Shown here: in pieces, positions 1 to 6,686 of the stretch
Position numbering within the stretch: position 1 is the first letter of the stretch
Layout: each line of letters starts with the position of its first letter
Origin: an uncultured Porphyromonadaceae bacterium
GTDB taxonomy: Bacteria > Bacteroidota > Bacteroidia > Bacteroidales > Muribaculaceae
DNA: 8,591 nucleotides
Assembly: GCA_900555915.1 (NCBI GenBank)
Contig: USNC01000047.1
Location: forward strand, 1-8,591
Direction of reading: 5' to 3'
Made by a program: the position numbers and the translations under genes
Notes under the pieces: generated by a model
Databases searched by the model: none
What the model was told of the DNA's origin: nothing
What the model saw: the letters and a program-made list of their open reading frames with translations, nothing else

Positions 1-86
1 CCGCATCGCTCCTTCCTCAACACGCGAAAATCGCTCGCCCAAAACCGCCCCGGGGTTTCTGAAATTTTATGAAATGGGGTCTTAGT
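1..86. other. Window-edge sequence with no recognisable gene
   Basis: No gene can be supported here. All three plus-strand frames are open from the left edge but end within 62-85 bases (stops at 60-62, 70-72 and 83-85), too short to identify. One of them could be the tail of a convergent plus-strand gene, which would fit the hairpin directly after it, but the translations match no family I recognise. The stretch includes the palindrome CCCCGGGG and a GC-rich to AT-rich transition. Confidence 0.3.
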
Positions 87-113
87 TAACAGCAACACAA
101 AGTGTTGCTGTTA
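87..113 (-). terminator. Perfect 12-bp hairpin, probable terminator for the GH2 gene
   Basis: TAACAGCAACAC (87-98) pairs perfectly with GTGTTGCTGTTA (102-113) around a 3-nt loop. Neither strand has a T-run after the stem, so it is not a textbook intrinsic terminator. It may stop transcription from either side or protect mRNA 3' ends. If the 145-305 element and one copy of its flanking repeat are removed, the hairpin falls about 27 nt after the GH2 stop codon. That is close to the 30-nt spacing of the other hairpin in this window (2522-2560) from its gene, which supports a 3'-end role. Confidence 0.5.
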
Positions 114-136
114 CAACGCATATACCTTTAATAAAG

Positions 137-144
137 TTTACTAA
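137..144 (+). repeat. Left copy of 8-bp direct repeat TTTACTAA (putative target-site duplication)
   Basis: TTTACTAA directly abuts the left end of the inverted-repeat element. An identical octamer abuts the right end at 306-313. Exact adjacency to both ends is what a transposition target duplication would leave. The octamer is AT-rich, so coincidence is not fully excluded. Confidence 0.6.
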
Positions 145-305
145 CTCAAGTTTCGCATCTTGAACTTTATATTGGTAATCATGTTATTAAGTTAGCTTAT
201 TCAACAATACTGATCTCAGATAAAAGTCCTGCGACAAACCTCGAATAGACTAAACTCATAAACTTATAAACTCATAAACTTCAAGTTGAGCCTGCGAAAC
301 TTGAA
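145..305. mobile_element. MITE-like 161-bp element with terminal inverted repeats, no coding capacity
   Basis: The ends carry a perfect 12-bp inverted repeat, TCAAGTTTCGCA at 146-157 and its complement at 293-304, with weaker matching inward (AACTT on both sides). An identical octamer flanks both ends (137-144 and 306-313), the signature expected of transposition with an 8-bp target duplication. No open frame of useful length lies inside, so it would be non-autonomous. The right end folds into a perfect 8-bp hairpin (280-287 with 298-305). A diverged copy lies at 6524-6686: bases 271-291 match 6650-6670 exactly, and 191-224 match 6570-6603 at 30 of 34 positions. The parent insertion-sequence family is not recognised. 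A structured intergenic RNA that spreads as DNA is an alternative reading. Confidence 0.6.
251..282. repeat. Two tandem 16-bp units inside the element
   Basis: TAAACTCATAAACTTA (251-266) is followed by TAAACTCATAAACTTC (267-282), matching at 15 of 16 bases. The other copy of the element has only a degenerate version at about 6625-6660. The repeat is therefore a local duplication in this copy, or has eroded in the other. Confidence 0.7.
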
Positions 306-313
306 TTTACTAA
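306..313 (+). repeat. Right copy of 8-bp direct repeat TTTACTAA, overlapping the GH2 stop codon
   Basis: Identical to 137-144 and immediately outside the right inverted repeat. It contains the complement of the GH2 stop codon (310-312). If it is a target duplication, insertion happened at the very end of the gene without changing the protein. Confidence 0.6.
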
Positions 314-2301
314 TATTGCTTACTGAGATGCTTGGTGCATCTCGCTGTGTGCTTTCCGGCGGTCACTGCTATCTCATTGTCGCCCGGCTGCAGGGGCACA
401 TCGCGCCAGGTTATGACGTTGACCTCATCCGGAGCCGCTTTCCCCACGGTCTTGCCGTTCACCGTCAGCGTGGCCGCTCCGACATTGCTGAATGCCATTA
501 TGTCGACAGCGGGTGCCGACACCCGGTTGTTTCTGCGCCCGGCGATATGGAGTACGGGGTCTGTCTCGTTCCAGTTTGCCTTATAGAAATAGAAGGCGTC
601 TTTCCTGGTGCTTCTGTCGTAAGAGACCAGTCCCTTGTCGTTCCTTCCGGGAGTGTTCCCCTCCCTGCGTCCGGCTGATGAGAAGTCGAAAAGGCACCAG
701 ATGAAATTGCACCACAGGAAAGGCCGGGCCTTCAGCTGCCTCCAGTTTGCAATGTGATAGTATGTCTGCCAGTTTTCCGGATGCCATTGTCCCCATGGTT
801 CCGGATGCGCGAGCATCTCGCTCTGCTGTGCGGTGTTGCCTCCGGCCCCGTACTCGCTTATTCCCATCATCCGGTGGGGATACATGCTGTGCTGCCTGTC
901 GATCCATATCCCCATCTCTTCGGGGGAATCGCCATACCATCCGAAATACTTGTTGAAAGCTATGTAATCCGGATAGTCGTTGAATACATCGTCCTGGTTG
1001 CTCGCTCCGGTTGTGGGCCGGCTCGGATCAATCTCGTGTGCCAGAGCGTGCAGTTCCGCCACCATGGCGTCCACGGGCTCCATCCATCCCGAATTCACTT
1101 CATTAAACAGTCCCCATGTCAGTACCGACGGATGGTTGAAGTTCTGATATATCATTTCCCTCAACTGCTGGCGGAGATTCTCGGCGTATCCGGGGTTGGA
1201 GACATAGATATTGACAAAGGGAATCTCCGTCCATGCCACCATCCCATACTCATCGGCGATGTCATACACCGGCTGTGCGTGCGGATAATGCGCCAGCCTC
1301 ACGGCATTGCATCCCATCTCGCGGGCCATGTCGAGGTCTTCGCGGTGGTCGCCGTCGAGGTAGGCAGGACCGCGCTCCGCCCGGTCCTGATGAATGTTCA
1401 CGCCGTTCAATCTGTAGCTTCGCCCGTTGAGGGTGAATCCCGATTCGGGGTCTGCCTTATAATATCGGAGTCCTATTCTCTCCGTGCGCGAGTCTAATGT
1501 CTTCCCGTCCTTGATAAGCGAGACCACTCCGTCGTAGAGGAAAGGATCGCGCACGCCGTCCCATAGATGCGGCCGCTTCACTGTGACGACCGCGACTGCC
1601 GTGTTGTCGGCGCCGGTCTGCACCGTGTCGGTGCAGACGATTCGTCCGTTGTCGCTAATAGCCACTGCCACCATGCAGTCTTTGGCCCCGTCGGGCTGCG
1701 ACACTATGGTCTGCACGGTGATGACCGCTTTCTCATCGCTTACGGAATCCTGACGGAAAAACACTCCCGACGAGCCATGGAAATCCGGAGCGATACATGT
1801 AGGCTCGGTGACCAGAAGCTCTGCTCCGCGTGTCAGACCGCCGAATATGTTGAAATCTCCGCTCAGAGGAGCCGTGGCGGATGTAGGTGAGTTGTTGATT
1901 CTGATGTCAAGCTTATGCTCGCGCCCCGGAGTCACGTATGGTGTGAGTTCGATTGCAAAAGCAGTGTATCCGCCACGGTGGTTTCCGATCCAACGGTTGT
2001 CGAGATATACGTCAGCCTCCGACTGCGCCGCGCCGATACGCAGGAAGAATCTTTTTTCCTGGCCGTAGTCAGGAATCTTCAGCATTCTCGAATAAGTGGC
2101 AGTTCCCCTGAAATAATCGCCCCCGAACATCGCGTCCGCGATATTCCATGAGTGGGGTAGGTCCACAGCATCCCCGTCGCTCATGGTGCGCAGTTCCACA
2201 CCCTTTTTGAAGCGCCATCCTTTGTTGATGTCGATGTGTTCGGCGGCGCATGCTGATATGGCGAAAGTCAGCAAGAGGAGTAGATGCAATAGTCTTTTCA
2301 T
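310..2301 (-). CDS. Exported GH2 family glycosidase, probable beta-galactosidase
   Basis: Retaining exo-glycosidase of family GH2, 663 aa from the chosen start. The order is: signal peptide (1-18), with possible lipobox I-S-A-C at C18; GH2 sugar-binding jelly roll (about 24-165); Ig-like domain (about 170-280); TIM barrel (about 285-575); and a short C-terminal beta domain resembling DUF4982 (about 595-650). Catalytic residues are visible: acid/base E401 in WGLFNEVN and nucleophile E483 in GISEYGAGG, plus the R335-HYPH motif. The SEYGAG motif favours beta-galactosidase over beta-glucuronidase or mannosidase, but specificity is inferred. The frame extends upstream to an ATG at 2358, but that codon lies inside the promoter -7 element, so it cannot be the start on that transcript. 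ATG 2325 remains possible. ATG 2301 gives a compact signal peptide, MKRLLHLLLLL. In this locus it would remove side-chain galactose, for example from xyloglucan fragments, in the periplasm or at a membrane face. Confidence 0.88.
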   Translation of the reverse strand: MKRLLHLLLLLTFAISACAAEHIDINKGWRFKKGVELRTMSDGDAVDLPHSWNIADAMFGGDYFRGTATYSRMLKIPDYGQEKRFFLRIGAAQSEADVYLDNRWIGNHRGGYTAFAIELTPYVTPGREHKLDIRINNSPTSATAPLSGDFNIFGGLTRGAELLVTEPTCIAPDFHGSSGVFFRQDSVSDEKAVITVQTIVSQPDGAKDCMVAVAISDNGRIVCTDTVQTGADNTAVAVVTVKRPHLWDGVRDPFLYDGVVSLIKDGKTLDSRTERIGLRYYKADPESGFTLNGRSYRLNGVNIHQDRAERGPAYLDGDHREDLDMAREMGCNAVRLAHYPHAQPVYDIADEYGMVAWTEIPFVNIYVSNPGYAENLRQQLREMIYQNFNHPSVLTWGLFNEVNSGWMEPVDAMVAELHALAHEIDPSRPTTGASNQDDVFNDYPDYIAFNKYFGWYGDSPEEMGIWIDRQHSMYPHRMMGISEYGAGGNTAQQSEMLAHPEPWGQWHPENWQTYYHIANWRQLKARPFLWCNFIWCLFDFSSAGRREGNTPGRNDKGLVSYDRSTRKDAFYFYKANWNETDPVLHIAGRRNNRVSAPAVDIMAFSNVGAATLTVNGKTVGKAAPDEVNVITWRDVPLQPGDNEIAVTAGKHTARCTKHLSKQY

Positions 2302-2350
2302 GCGTATCTGGATTTTACGGGTCATTGTCTGTCGCGGAATCTCCGTCGAC

Positions 2351-2386
2351 GGTTGCAAAGTTAGTAAAATAAACGCATGGTTGCAA
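2351..2386. repeat. Direct repeat GGTTGCAA x2, 28-bp period, spanning the GH2 promoter
   Basis: GGTTGCAA occurs at 2351-2358 and again at 2379-2386 (TTGCAACC in the transcribed direction). One copy overlaps the -33 element and the other overlaps the 3' end of the -7 element. It could be an operator pair, or simply two TTG-containing promoter parts with chance extension. Confidence 0.4.
2356..2386 (-). promoter_or_regulatory. Bacteroidota-type promoter for the GH2 gene
   Basis: On the minus strand TAACTTTG (2356-2363) matches the Bacteroides primary sigma -7 consensus TAnnTTTG at every fixed position. A TTG (2384-2386) lies 20 bp upstream, in the expected -33 position. Transcription should begin near 2350, giving a leader of roughly 50 nt to ATG 2301 or 25 nt to ATG 2325. 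Together with the hairpin at 2522-2560, it suggests GH2 is transcribed separately from the upstream operon. Between the two, 2387-2521 holds no gene. It contains only a small inverted repeat, CGGCT (2416-2420) with AGCCG (2428-2432). Confidence 0.6.
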
Positions 2387-2521
2387 GGGTGGCGCCGAAT
2401 TTTTATTCACGTCGCCGGCTCCGGATAAGCCGATAATTCTCAATCCCCCCGTTCCTTAAACAGTTTCAACTTGATTGGCGGAGTACTTATATGCAAGATC
2501 CATGTGGTTTGAATCATGAGT

Positions 2522-2560
2522 GGGGGAGACGCGGATGCACTCTGCAACCGTGTCTCCCCC
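2522..2560 (-). terminator. Long hairpin after the PUL operon, probable terminator
   Basis: GGGGGAGAC at 2522-2530 pairs with GTCTCCCCC at 2552-2560. After one mismatch the stem continues with CGG/CCG (2532-2534, 2548-2550). A self-complementary TGCA pair (2536-2539, 2543-2546) can close the tip. It begins 30 nt after the stop codon at 2591-2593. There is no T-tract on either side, so termination is inferred from position and stem strength. mRNA 3'-end protection is the alternative. Confidence 0.6.
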
Positions 2561-2590
2561 GGAATAAACCTAAATATTGGAAAGGCAAAA

Positions 2591-3571
2591 TCAGCGGGCA
2601 ATCACGATTTTGCTGATTTTATTTCCCTGGCGTCTGATGTAAATGCCTGCAGATGGATTCTCTGTCTTCTGTCCCTGCAGGGTGAAGTATTCCACCGGAG
2701 CATCGTTTCGCGGATCTGTCATTTGCGAGACCGCATCCCCTTCCGCTTTGGAGCGCAGAAGGACAAGTCTGGTGATGGTGAAACCCTTGCCGATGATGCG
2801 GATTGAGCCGTCCCATCCATTGAAATCGTTGTCCGGCAGACGGTCGATGGCCTCCTGAGTGATTGTCAACGTGTAGGAGCCGTTTTCGGTTATGGGCATG
2901 TTGGTGCGCGTGCCATCGACTACTGTTCCGGCATATCCGGGCACATCGGTCTTGCCATAGTTGGTGGTGATGGCGAAAGCGGCATCCTCCACCCCGGCTA
3001 TTACATCGTAATCCATGACCACGCGCCATCCGGGTTCCGCGGAAGTGATGACACCGCGTCCGAACTCACAGCCCGGCCACCAGTTGTCGGCCATATCGTA
3101 AGGACAGGCGACGAGTTCTTCCTCATCGCTGACAGTGAGATATGCCTTGGTGATGGTCACCCCTTCGCCGCATATTCTCACAGAGCCGTCAAAGTTGATG
3201 ATATTGTTGTCCTGAAGCATGGCGATTGCTTCTTCGGTGATGGTGTAGTCATACACGCCGTCAACGGTTACATCAAGGTTCATGCCTTTCTCCCCTGCAG
3301 TGCCTTCAAATCCCGGCATCTTTGTGTTGGAGTAGTTGGAGCAGAGCGCGAAACTGTGGATTTCAGACTCCGGATTGACCGAGTATTCAAACGTAAACAC
3401 GGTGCCGGGCTTCGAGGAGATGAAATGTGTCTTGTCGATGCACAGCCCCGGATACCATCCGGTCTCTCCGTTGTCAAGATTCACCGGAGCTTCGATGAGC
3501 GACACCTCCAGAGCCATTGCCTGGAGCGCCATTGACGCGCAAAAAGCGCACATGAGTTGTTTTTTCATCAT
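2591..3571 (-). CDS. Secreted protein with duplicated beta-rich domain and T9SS-like C-terminal tail, putative glycan-binding
   Basis: Not assignable to a named family. The 326-aa product has a signal peptidase I-type leader (about 1-20, ending AMA before LEV) and no lipobox. Two homologous units follow, about 22-147 and 151-273. Shared landmarks are WYPG/WWPG near the start, an SNY/TNY then PG(F/Y)xGT segment, TIT(E/Q)EAI followed by DN, then FDGS(V/I)RI/WDGSIRI, G(V/F)TIT and a terminal beta strand. The last 35 residues (292-326: EYFTLQGQ, NPSAGIYI, GNKISK) resemble the sorting-type tails of T9SS cargo in Bacteroidales. The aromatic-rich duplicated units next to an endoglucanase suggest carbohydrate binding; no catalytic motif is seen. 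It starts 7 bp after the GH5 stop, so it is almost certainly co-transcribed. A second ATG directly follows (3568). It ends the operon before the 2522-2560 hairpin. Confidence 0.8.
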   Translation of the reverse strand: MMKKQLMCAFCASMALQAMALEVSLIEAPVNLDNGETGWYPGLCIDKTHFISSKPGTVFTFEYSVNPESEIHSFALCSNYSNTKMPGFEGTAGEKGMNLDVTVDGVYDYTITEEAIAMLQDNNIINFDGSVRICGEGVTITKAYLTVSDEEELVACPYDMADNWWPGCEFGRGVITSAEPGWRVVMDYDVIAGVEDAAFAITTNYGKTDVPGYAGTVVDGTRTNMPITENGSYTLTITQEAIDRLPDNDFNGWDGSIRIIGKGFTITRLVLLRSKAEGDAVSQMTDPRNDAPVEYFTLQGQKTENPSAGIYIRRQGNKISKIVIAR

Positions 3572-3578
3572 AGTGGTT

Positions 3579-5009
3579 TTATTTTAAGTTGTTAGCGGCA
3601 TTGATTATTGCATCGGCCAGATCCGGCTCATACCAGATTACGCTCTGTCGGTCGAGAAGCCCCATCCACCACAGGCATTTTATGCCTCTTTCCCGGGCAT
3701 GCGAGACAACGTAATCGGCATAGTCCACACGCTGATCCATATTATCCTTGTCGGCGGCTCCGAGTTCTCCGAAAACCACCGGAATTCCCCGGTTGACAAA
3801 CCGTGTGGCCACCCGGTCGATAATCTCGTCTACCTCCTTGCGTCCCGCGGCGGTGAATTCAATGGCCGACATGTCCTCAGAGTCGCCGGCGAACTGCCAT
3901 GGACTGTACATGTGCACTTCCGCTATGATACGGCGCGGGGTCGGGTCATCCGGCAGACGCCAGGCATTCAGGGCGCGGGCATTATGGGAAGCGGCATAGG
4001 TCGGGATCACAAGACACCGCTGCTCATTGTTGCCGCCTGACTGACGCACCTCGTTGACGAAAGTCTGGGCAAGCTCATTGACAAAGTCATAATTCACGTC
4101 ATCAGTGCTGTCCCAATTCGTGCGGCTGTCGAGGATCTCATTGAACGCTCCGAAGATGAGCCTCGGGTCATGATGCGCGAAACGCGCCGCTATCTGCCTC
4201 CATAATCTCGTGTAGCGGTCAAGGATAAAATCGCGGTTGGAAGGGTCGGCACGCAGCCAGCCGGCCTCACCTACACCGGGATTACCCGTGTCGTGGTGCA
4301 CATTGAGGATGCAGTACATTCCCTCGTCAAGGACATAGCCTACCACTTCCTCCACGCGTGCCATCCAGGACTCCTTCACGTTGCCTCCGGAATCAAGATG
4401 CCCCCACCATGTCACGGGGACACGTATGGCGTTGAATCCCTTCTCCCTGAAAGCATGGATCATCTCACGCGTCGTGAGAGGCTGCCCCCAGCATGTTTCC
4501 CATGCCACTATGTCGTCGGCATCAAACCAATCACCCTGGGCATCAAGCGTATTTCCCATGTTCCATCCGGCCACGATGTCGTTCACGACTGCGGCGGCAG
4601 TCATCGAGCCGGAAGAATCCGTCTCACTCAACTGGGTAAGTGTCAGCACAGATGACTGACCTCCACCTGTCAATCTGATACTGGCTGTACGCGGCCGGTC
4701 GCCCGTATTTTCATCGACAGTCAGCTTGATGTGTACCTGCTGGTATTCCACATCAGGATCAATCGGCGTTCCGGAGAAGTTTGACAAGCTTACCCACTCG
4801 GCATCACAATCCAGACGCCAGTCAACATTTGCGTTGACATCTATCATGGCAGAGACAGGGAAACACTCCACCTCAAGTTCGGACAGCACAATGTCCGTAC
4901 CCACCTCGGTGAATCTCACATAGGGATTGTCAACAGTAGCCGCTTCATCATGGCCGCAGTTCCAAAATAGGAGGGCGACAAGGAGCAGTGTCATATAATT
5001 TAAGTTCAT
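3579..5009 (-). CDS. BACON-GH5 lipoprotein endo-beta-1,4-glucanase (GH5_4-like)
   Basis: Surface-type endoglycanase, 476 aa. Lipoprotein signal with Cys18 followed by GHDEA. BACON domain at about 30-126 (VDWRL, AEWVSL, RTASIRLTGG, TLTQ). GH5 TIM barrel at about 140-470. Catalytic residues: acid/base E291 in FGAFNE and nucleophile E415 in VVFGELGA; also R196 in IRVPVTW, H238-H239 in NVHHD, H366 in EVHMY. GWNMGNTLDA, ETCWGQPLTT and RVPVTW are typical of subfamily GH5_4, whose members cut xyloglucan, mixed-linkage glucan or cellulose. BACON plus GH5_4 matches the architecture of the Bacteroides ovatus xyloglucanase BoGH5A, so xyloglucan is the leading substrate guess. It starts 4 bp after the upstream stop; ATG 4994 is an alternative start giving a shorter n-region. 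The conserved tail aromatics W447-W448 are present, and no catalytic residue appears lost. Confidence 0.9.
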   Translation of the reverse strand: MNLNYMTLLLVALLFWNCGHDEAATVDNPYVRFTEVGTDIVLSELEVECFPVSAMIDVNANVDWRLDCDAEWVSLSNFSGTPIDPDVEYQQVHIKLTVDENTGDRPRTASIRLTGGGQSSVLTLTQLSETDSSGSMTAAAVVNDIVAGWNMGNTLDAQGDWFDADDIVAWETCWGQPLTTREMIHAFREKGFNAIRVPVTWWGHLDSGGNVKESWMARVEEVVGYVLDEGMYCILNVHHDTGNPGVGEAGWLRADPSNRDFILDRYTRLWRQIAARFAHHDPRLIFGAFNEILDSRTNWDSTDDVNYDFVNELAQTFVNEVRQSGGNNEQRCLVIPTYAASHNARALNAWRLPDDPTPRRIIAEVHMYSPWQFAGDSEDMSAIEFTAAGRKEVDEIIDRVATRFVNRGIPVVFGELGAADKDNMDQRVDYADYVVSHARERGIKCLWWMGLLDRQSVIWYEPDLADAIINAANNLK

Positions 5010-5013
5010 AAGG

Positions 5014-6501
5014 TCAGTGTTTTACGTAAAGACGGAAGTTGTCGAGATATATATGGAATGTATGGCCTACATTTGTATGGCGGGTATGGACCATGAAATT
5101 GTCGCCACCGGTATTGAGCGAGCACCAATCGCCATAAGTGGTTGCATTCGTTAGGTCGGAAGCCGGCACCGCGATTGTAAACCATTCGCCTACGGGCGCT
5201 TCGCCGGTGATACGGTCGGCAATCGGAGTCTGGCCGTCATCGCGTCCGTGATGCGTCAGGTCAATGTAAGTTATGCTCAGATGCCCTCCGTTCTGCACCT
5301 CATGTTGAAGATATACCTCAAAACGCAATTCTATATCAGAAATAGGCGTAGAGGCTGGGATAGCGGCAGGCGATGCCATGCCGTTGTAGTTGGCATTTCC
5401 CCACCACCAGCCCACCTGGCCCTCGAATCCTATGTATTCTCCCGAGTGGACGGACGGAGGTGTGGAGGGAGCGCTGTTGTATTTGCCGACAGCCGTAGTG
5501 TACCATCCGTAATTGTGTGGCATCTCATGTCCGTCATAGTCGAGGAGCATAAGGTCATAATTATAGACATCTACAGAGGCGCGCCCTCCCATTGTATGAA
5601 GAGTCAGCTTACCGCCATTCCCGGGCAACTGCGGCATTATGAAAGAAAGCCTGCTTTGATCTGGCGATGTGGTGATGTCCTCGGCGGGGATAGTAAATTC
5701 TCCGCAGACATCGATATCAAGCACTTCAAGAAGATTCTTGCCATAGATTGTCACCTTGCTTCCAATGATCGGGCAATCGCTTGATATGTCGGTAATCTCA
5801 GGCTCCGCCACTCCCTTGGCAAATCCATAGTAAGCAGTTCCGGCAAAGGCTTTCACCACAAGATAACCTTTGTCGACAATGGTTTCCGGCATGGTCACGG
5901 CGATCTGGTCGCTCGTTTCATTGACCTTCCAGGACTGCATTGGATAGCAGGCTACGGTATCCATATCGGTGAGGTAGACACTCTCCACCTCATGGAAAAG
6001 CGAGCCGTATATATCCAGCGGCTGACCGGGGACGACAGCATACGTTCCGTCAGGCAGTTCGGTCAGTTCCACCTGATAATAGTCAATTGCAGGTTTGCCG
6101 GCCACGACACTGAAGGCATATGTGCAGGAGCCATGCGAGGTGACCAGGCGGATCTCCTTCCGTATGGTTTGATCCTCGCCATAGACAATCAGGTCGCCTG
6201 GTACGGTGGCTATCAGGTGGGTCGATGTATTGTAGTTGGCATTGAAGCTCACCTCCTGGTCATTTATATATAGGTGTCGCGCACCATCGAGGTTGTGACC
6301 GACAAGCACAATCATGTTGCCGCGTGTGACGGTCGTGAACAGGCTGTCGGCTTTTTCCGGATCGGTTATCCGCACTCCTGTGATTTCTGGCACTCCGGAC
6401 GATGAGCTGTCATCATCGCCGCACGATGACAATATGCCGAGCATCATCGGAAATATTATCACAAATAAATATTTGAGTCTCATATATCGGTAGTTAGACA
6501 T
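5014..6501 (-). CDS. Surface glycan-binding lipoprotein with IPT/TIG domains (SusE-position, SGBP-B-like)
   Basis: A 495-aa lipoprotein in the SusE/SGBP-B position. Signal peptide with lipobox I-L-S-S-C (Cys27) followed by GDDD, the acidic motif associated with export to the Bacteroidota cell surface. Three successive IPT/TIG-like beta-sandwiches (about 38-134, 136-232, 234-315) form a rod. The C-terminal 180 residues (about 317-495) are a separate aromatic-rich domain (HNYGWY at 329-334, GWWWGN at 364-369, YLDNFRLYV at the end) resembling the xyloglucan-binding domain of SGBP-B proteins (Pfam PF18329). Likely role: hold beta-glucan chains for the surface GH5 and hand oligosaccharides to SusCD. 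The first ATG is used; an ATG at 6483 gives a more usual MRLKYLFVIIF leader with Cys21 and is equally credible. Separated from susD by 185 bp holding a repeat element; 4 bp from GH5. Confidence 0.85.
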   Translation of the reverse strand: MSNYRYMRLKYLFVIIFPMMLGILSSCGDDDSSSSGVPEITGVRITDPEKADSLFTTVTRGNMIVLVGHNLDGARHLYINDQEVSFNANYNTSTHLIATVPGDLIVYGEDQTIRKEIRLVTSHGSCTYAFSVVAGKPAIDYYQVELTELPDGTYAVVPGQPLDIYGSLFHEVESVYLTDMDTVACYPMQSWKVNETSDQIAVTMPETIVDKGYLVVKAFAGTAYYGFAKGVAEPEITDISSDCPIIGSKVTIYGKNLLEVLDIDVCGEFTIPAEDITTSPDQSRLSFIMPQLPGNGGKLTLHTMGGRASVDVYNYDLMLLDYDGHEMPHNYGWYTTAVGKYNSAPSTPPSVHSGEYIGFEGQVGWWWGNANYNGMASPAAIPASTPISDIELRFEVYLQHEVQNGGHLSITYIDLTHHGRDDGQTPIADRITGEAPVGEWFTIAVPASDLTNATTYGDWCSLNTGGDNFMVHTRHTNVGHTFHIYLDNFRLYVKH

Positions 6502-6523
6502 TGAATTTGGTTAAACTTATCTT

Positions 6524-6686
6524 TTGTTGATTCGCATCTTGAACATTATGTTGATAATCCGGATATGGAGTTGGCTTATCCAACAATGCTGATTTCAGAT
6601 AAATACCCTGTGAGGAACTGCACATAAACTAACCTTATAACCTCATTACCTCATAAACTTCAAGTTGAGCGATAGCGAAACTTGAA
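6524..6686. repeat. Diverged second copy of the intergenic element, between susD and the SGBP gene
   Basis: Homologous to 145-305. TTCGCATCTTGAAC at 6531-6544 equals 152-165. Bases 6570-6603 match 191-224 at 30 of 34 positions, all differences being transitions. The 21 bases at 6650-6670 equal 271-291. The right end keeps the perfect 8-bp hairpin TTCAAGTT/AACTTGAA (6659-6666, 6679-6686). It ends exactly one base before the susD stop codon (6687-6689). The left terminal inverted repeat is eroded and no flanking duplication is evident, so this copy is older or was mobilised differently. It fills nearly all of the 185-bp gap, which is otherwise unusually long for this operon. The left boundary is approximate. 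Confidence 0.75.

Noticed and set aside
754..1497. 247-codon plus-strand open frame opposite GH2, plus several shorter ones
   Set aside because: It lies antisense to catalytic-domain codons of a clear GH2 gene, its translation resembles no family, and GC-rich coding DNA commonly leaves such antisense frames open.
2302..2358. Longer GH2 start at ATG 2358
   Set aside because: The codon sits inside the TAACTTTG promoter element, and the added residues put a long polar extension before an otherwise normal signal peptide.
2416..2432. Small inverted repeat upstream of the GH2 promoter
   Set aside because: Only a 5-bp stem in GC-rich sequence, common by chance and with no independent sign of function.
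6502..6545. Possible promoter for the SGBP gene (TAAGTTTA on the minus strand)
   Set aside because: It misses the final G of TAnnTTTG and has no TTG at the -33 spacing. The gene is expected to be transcribed from the susC promoter.
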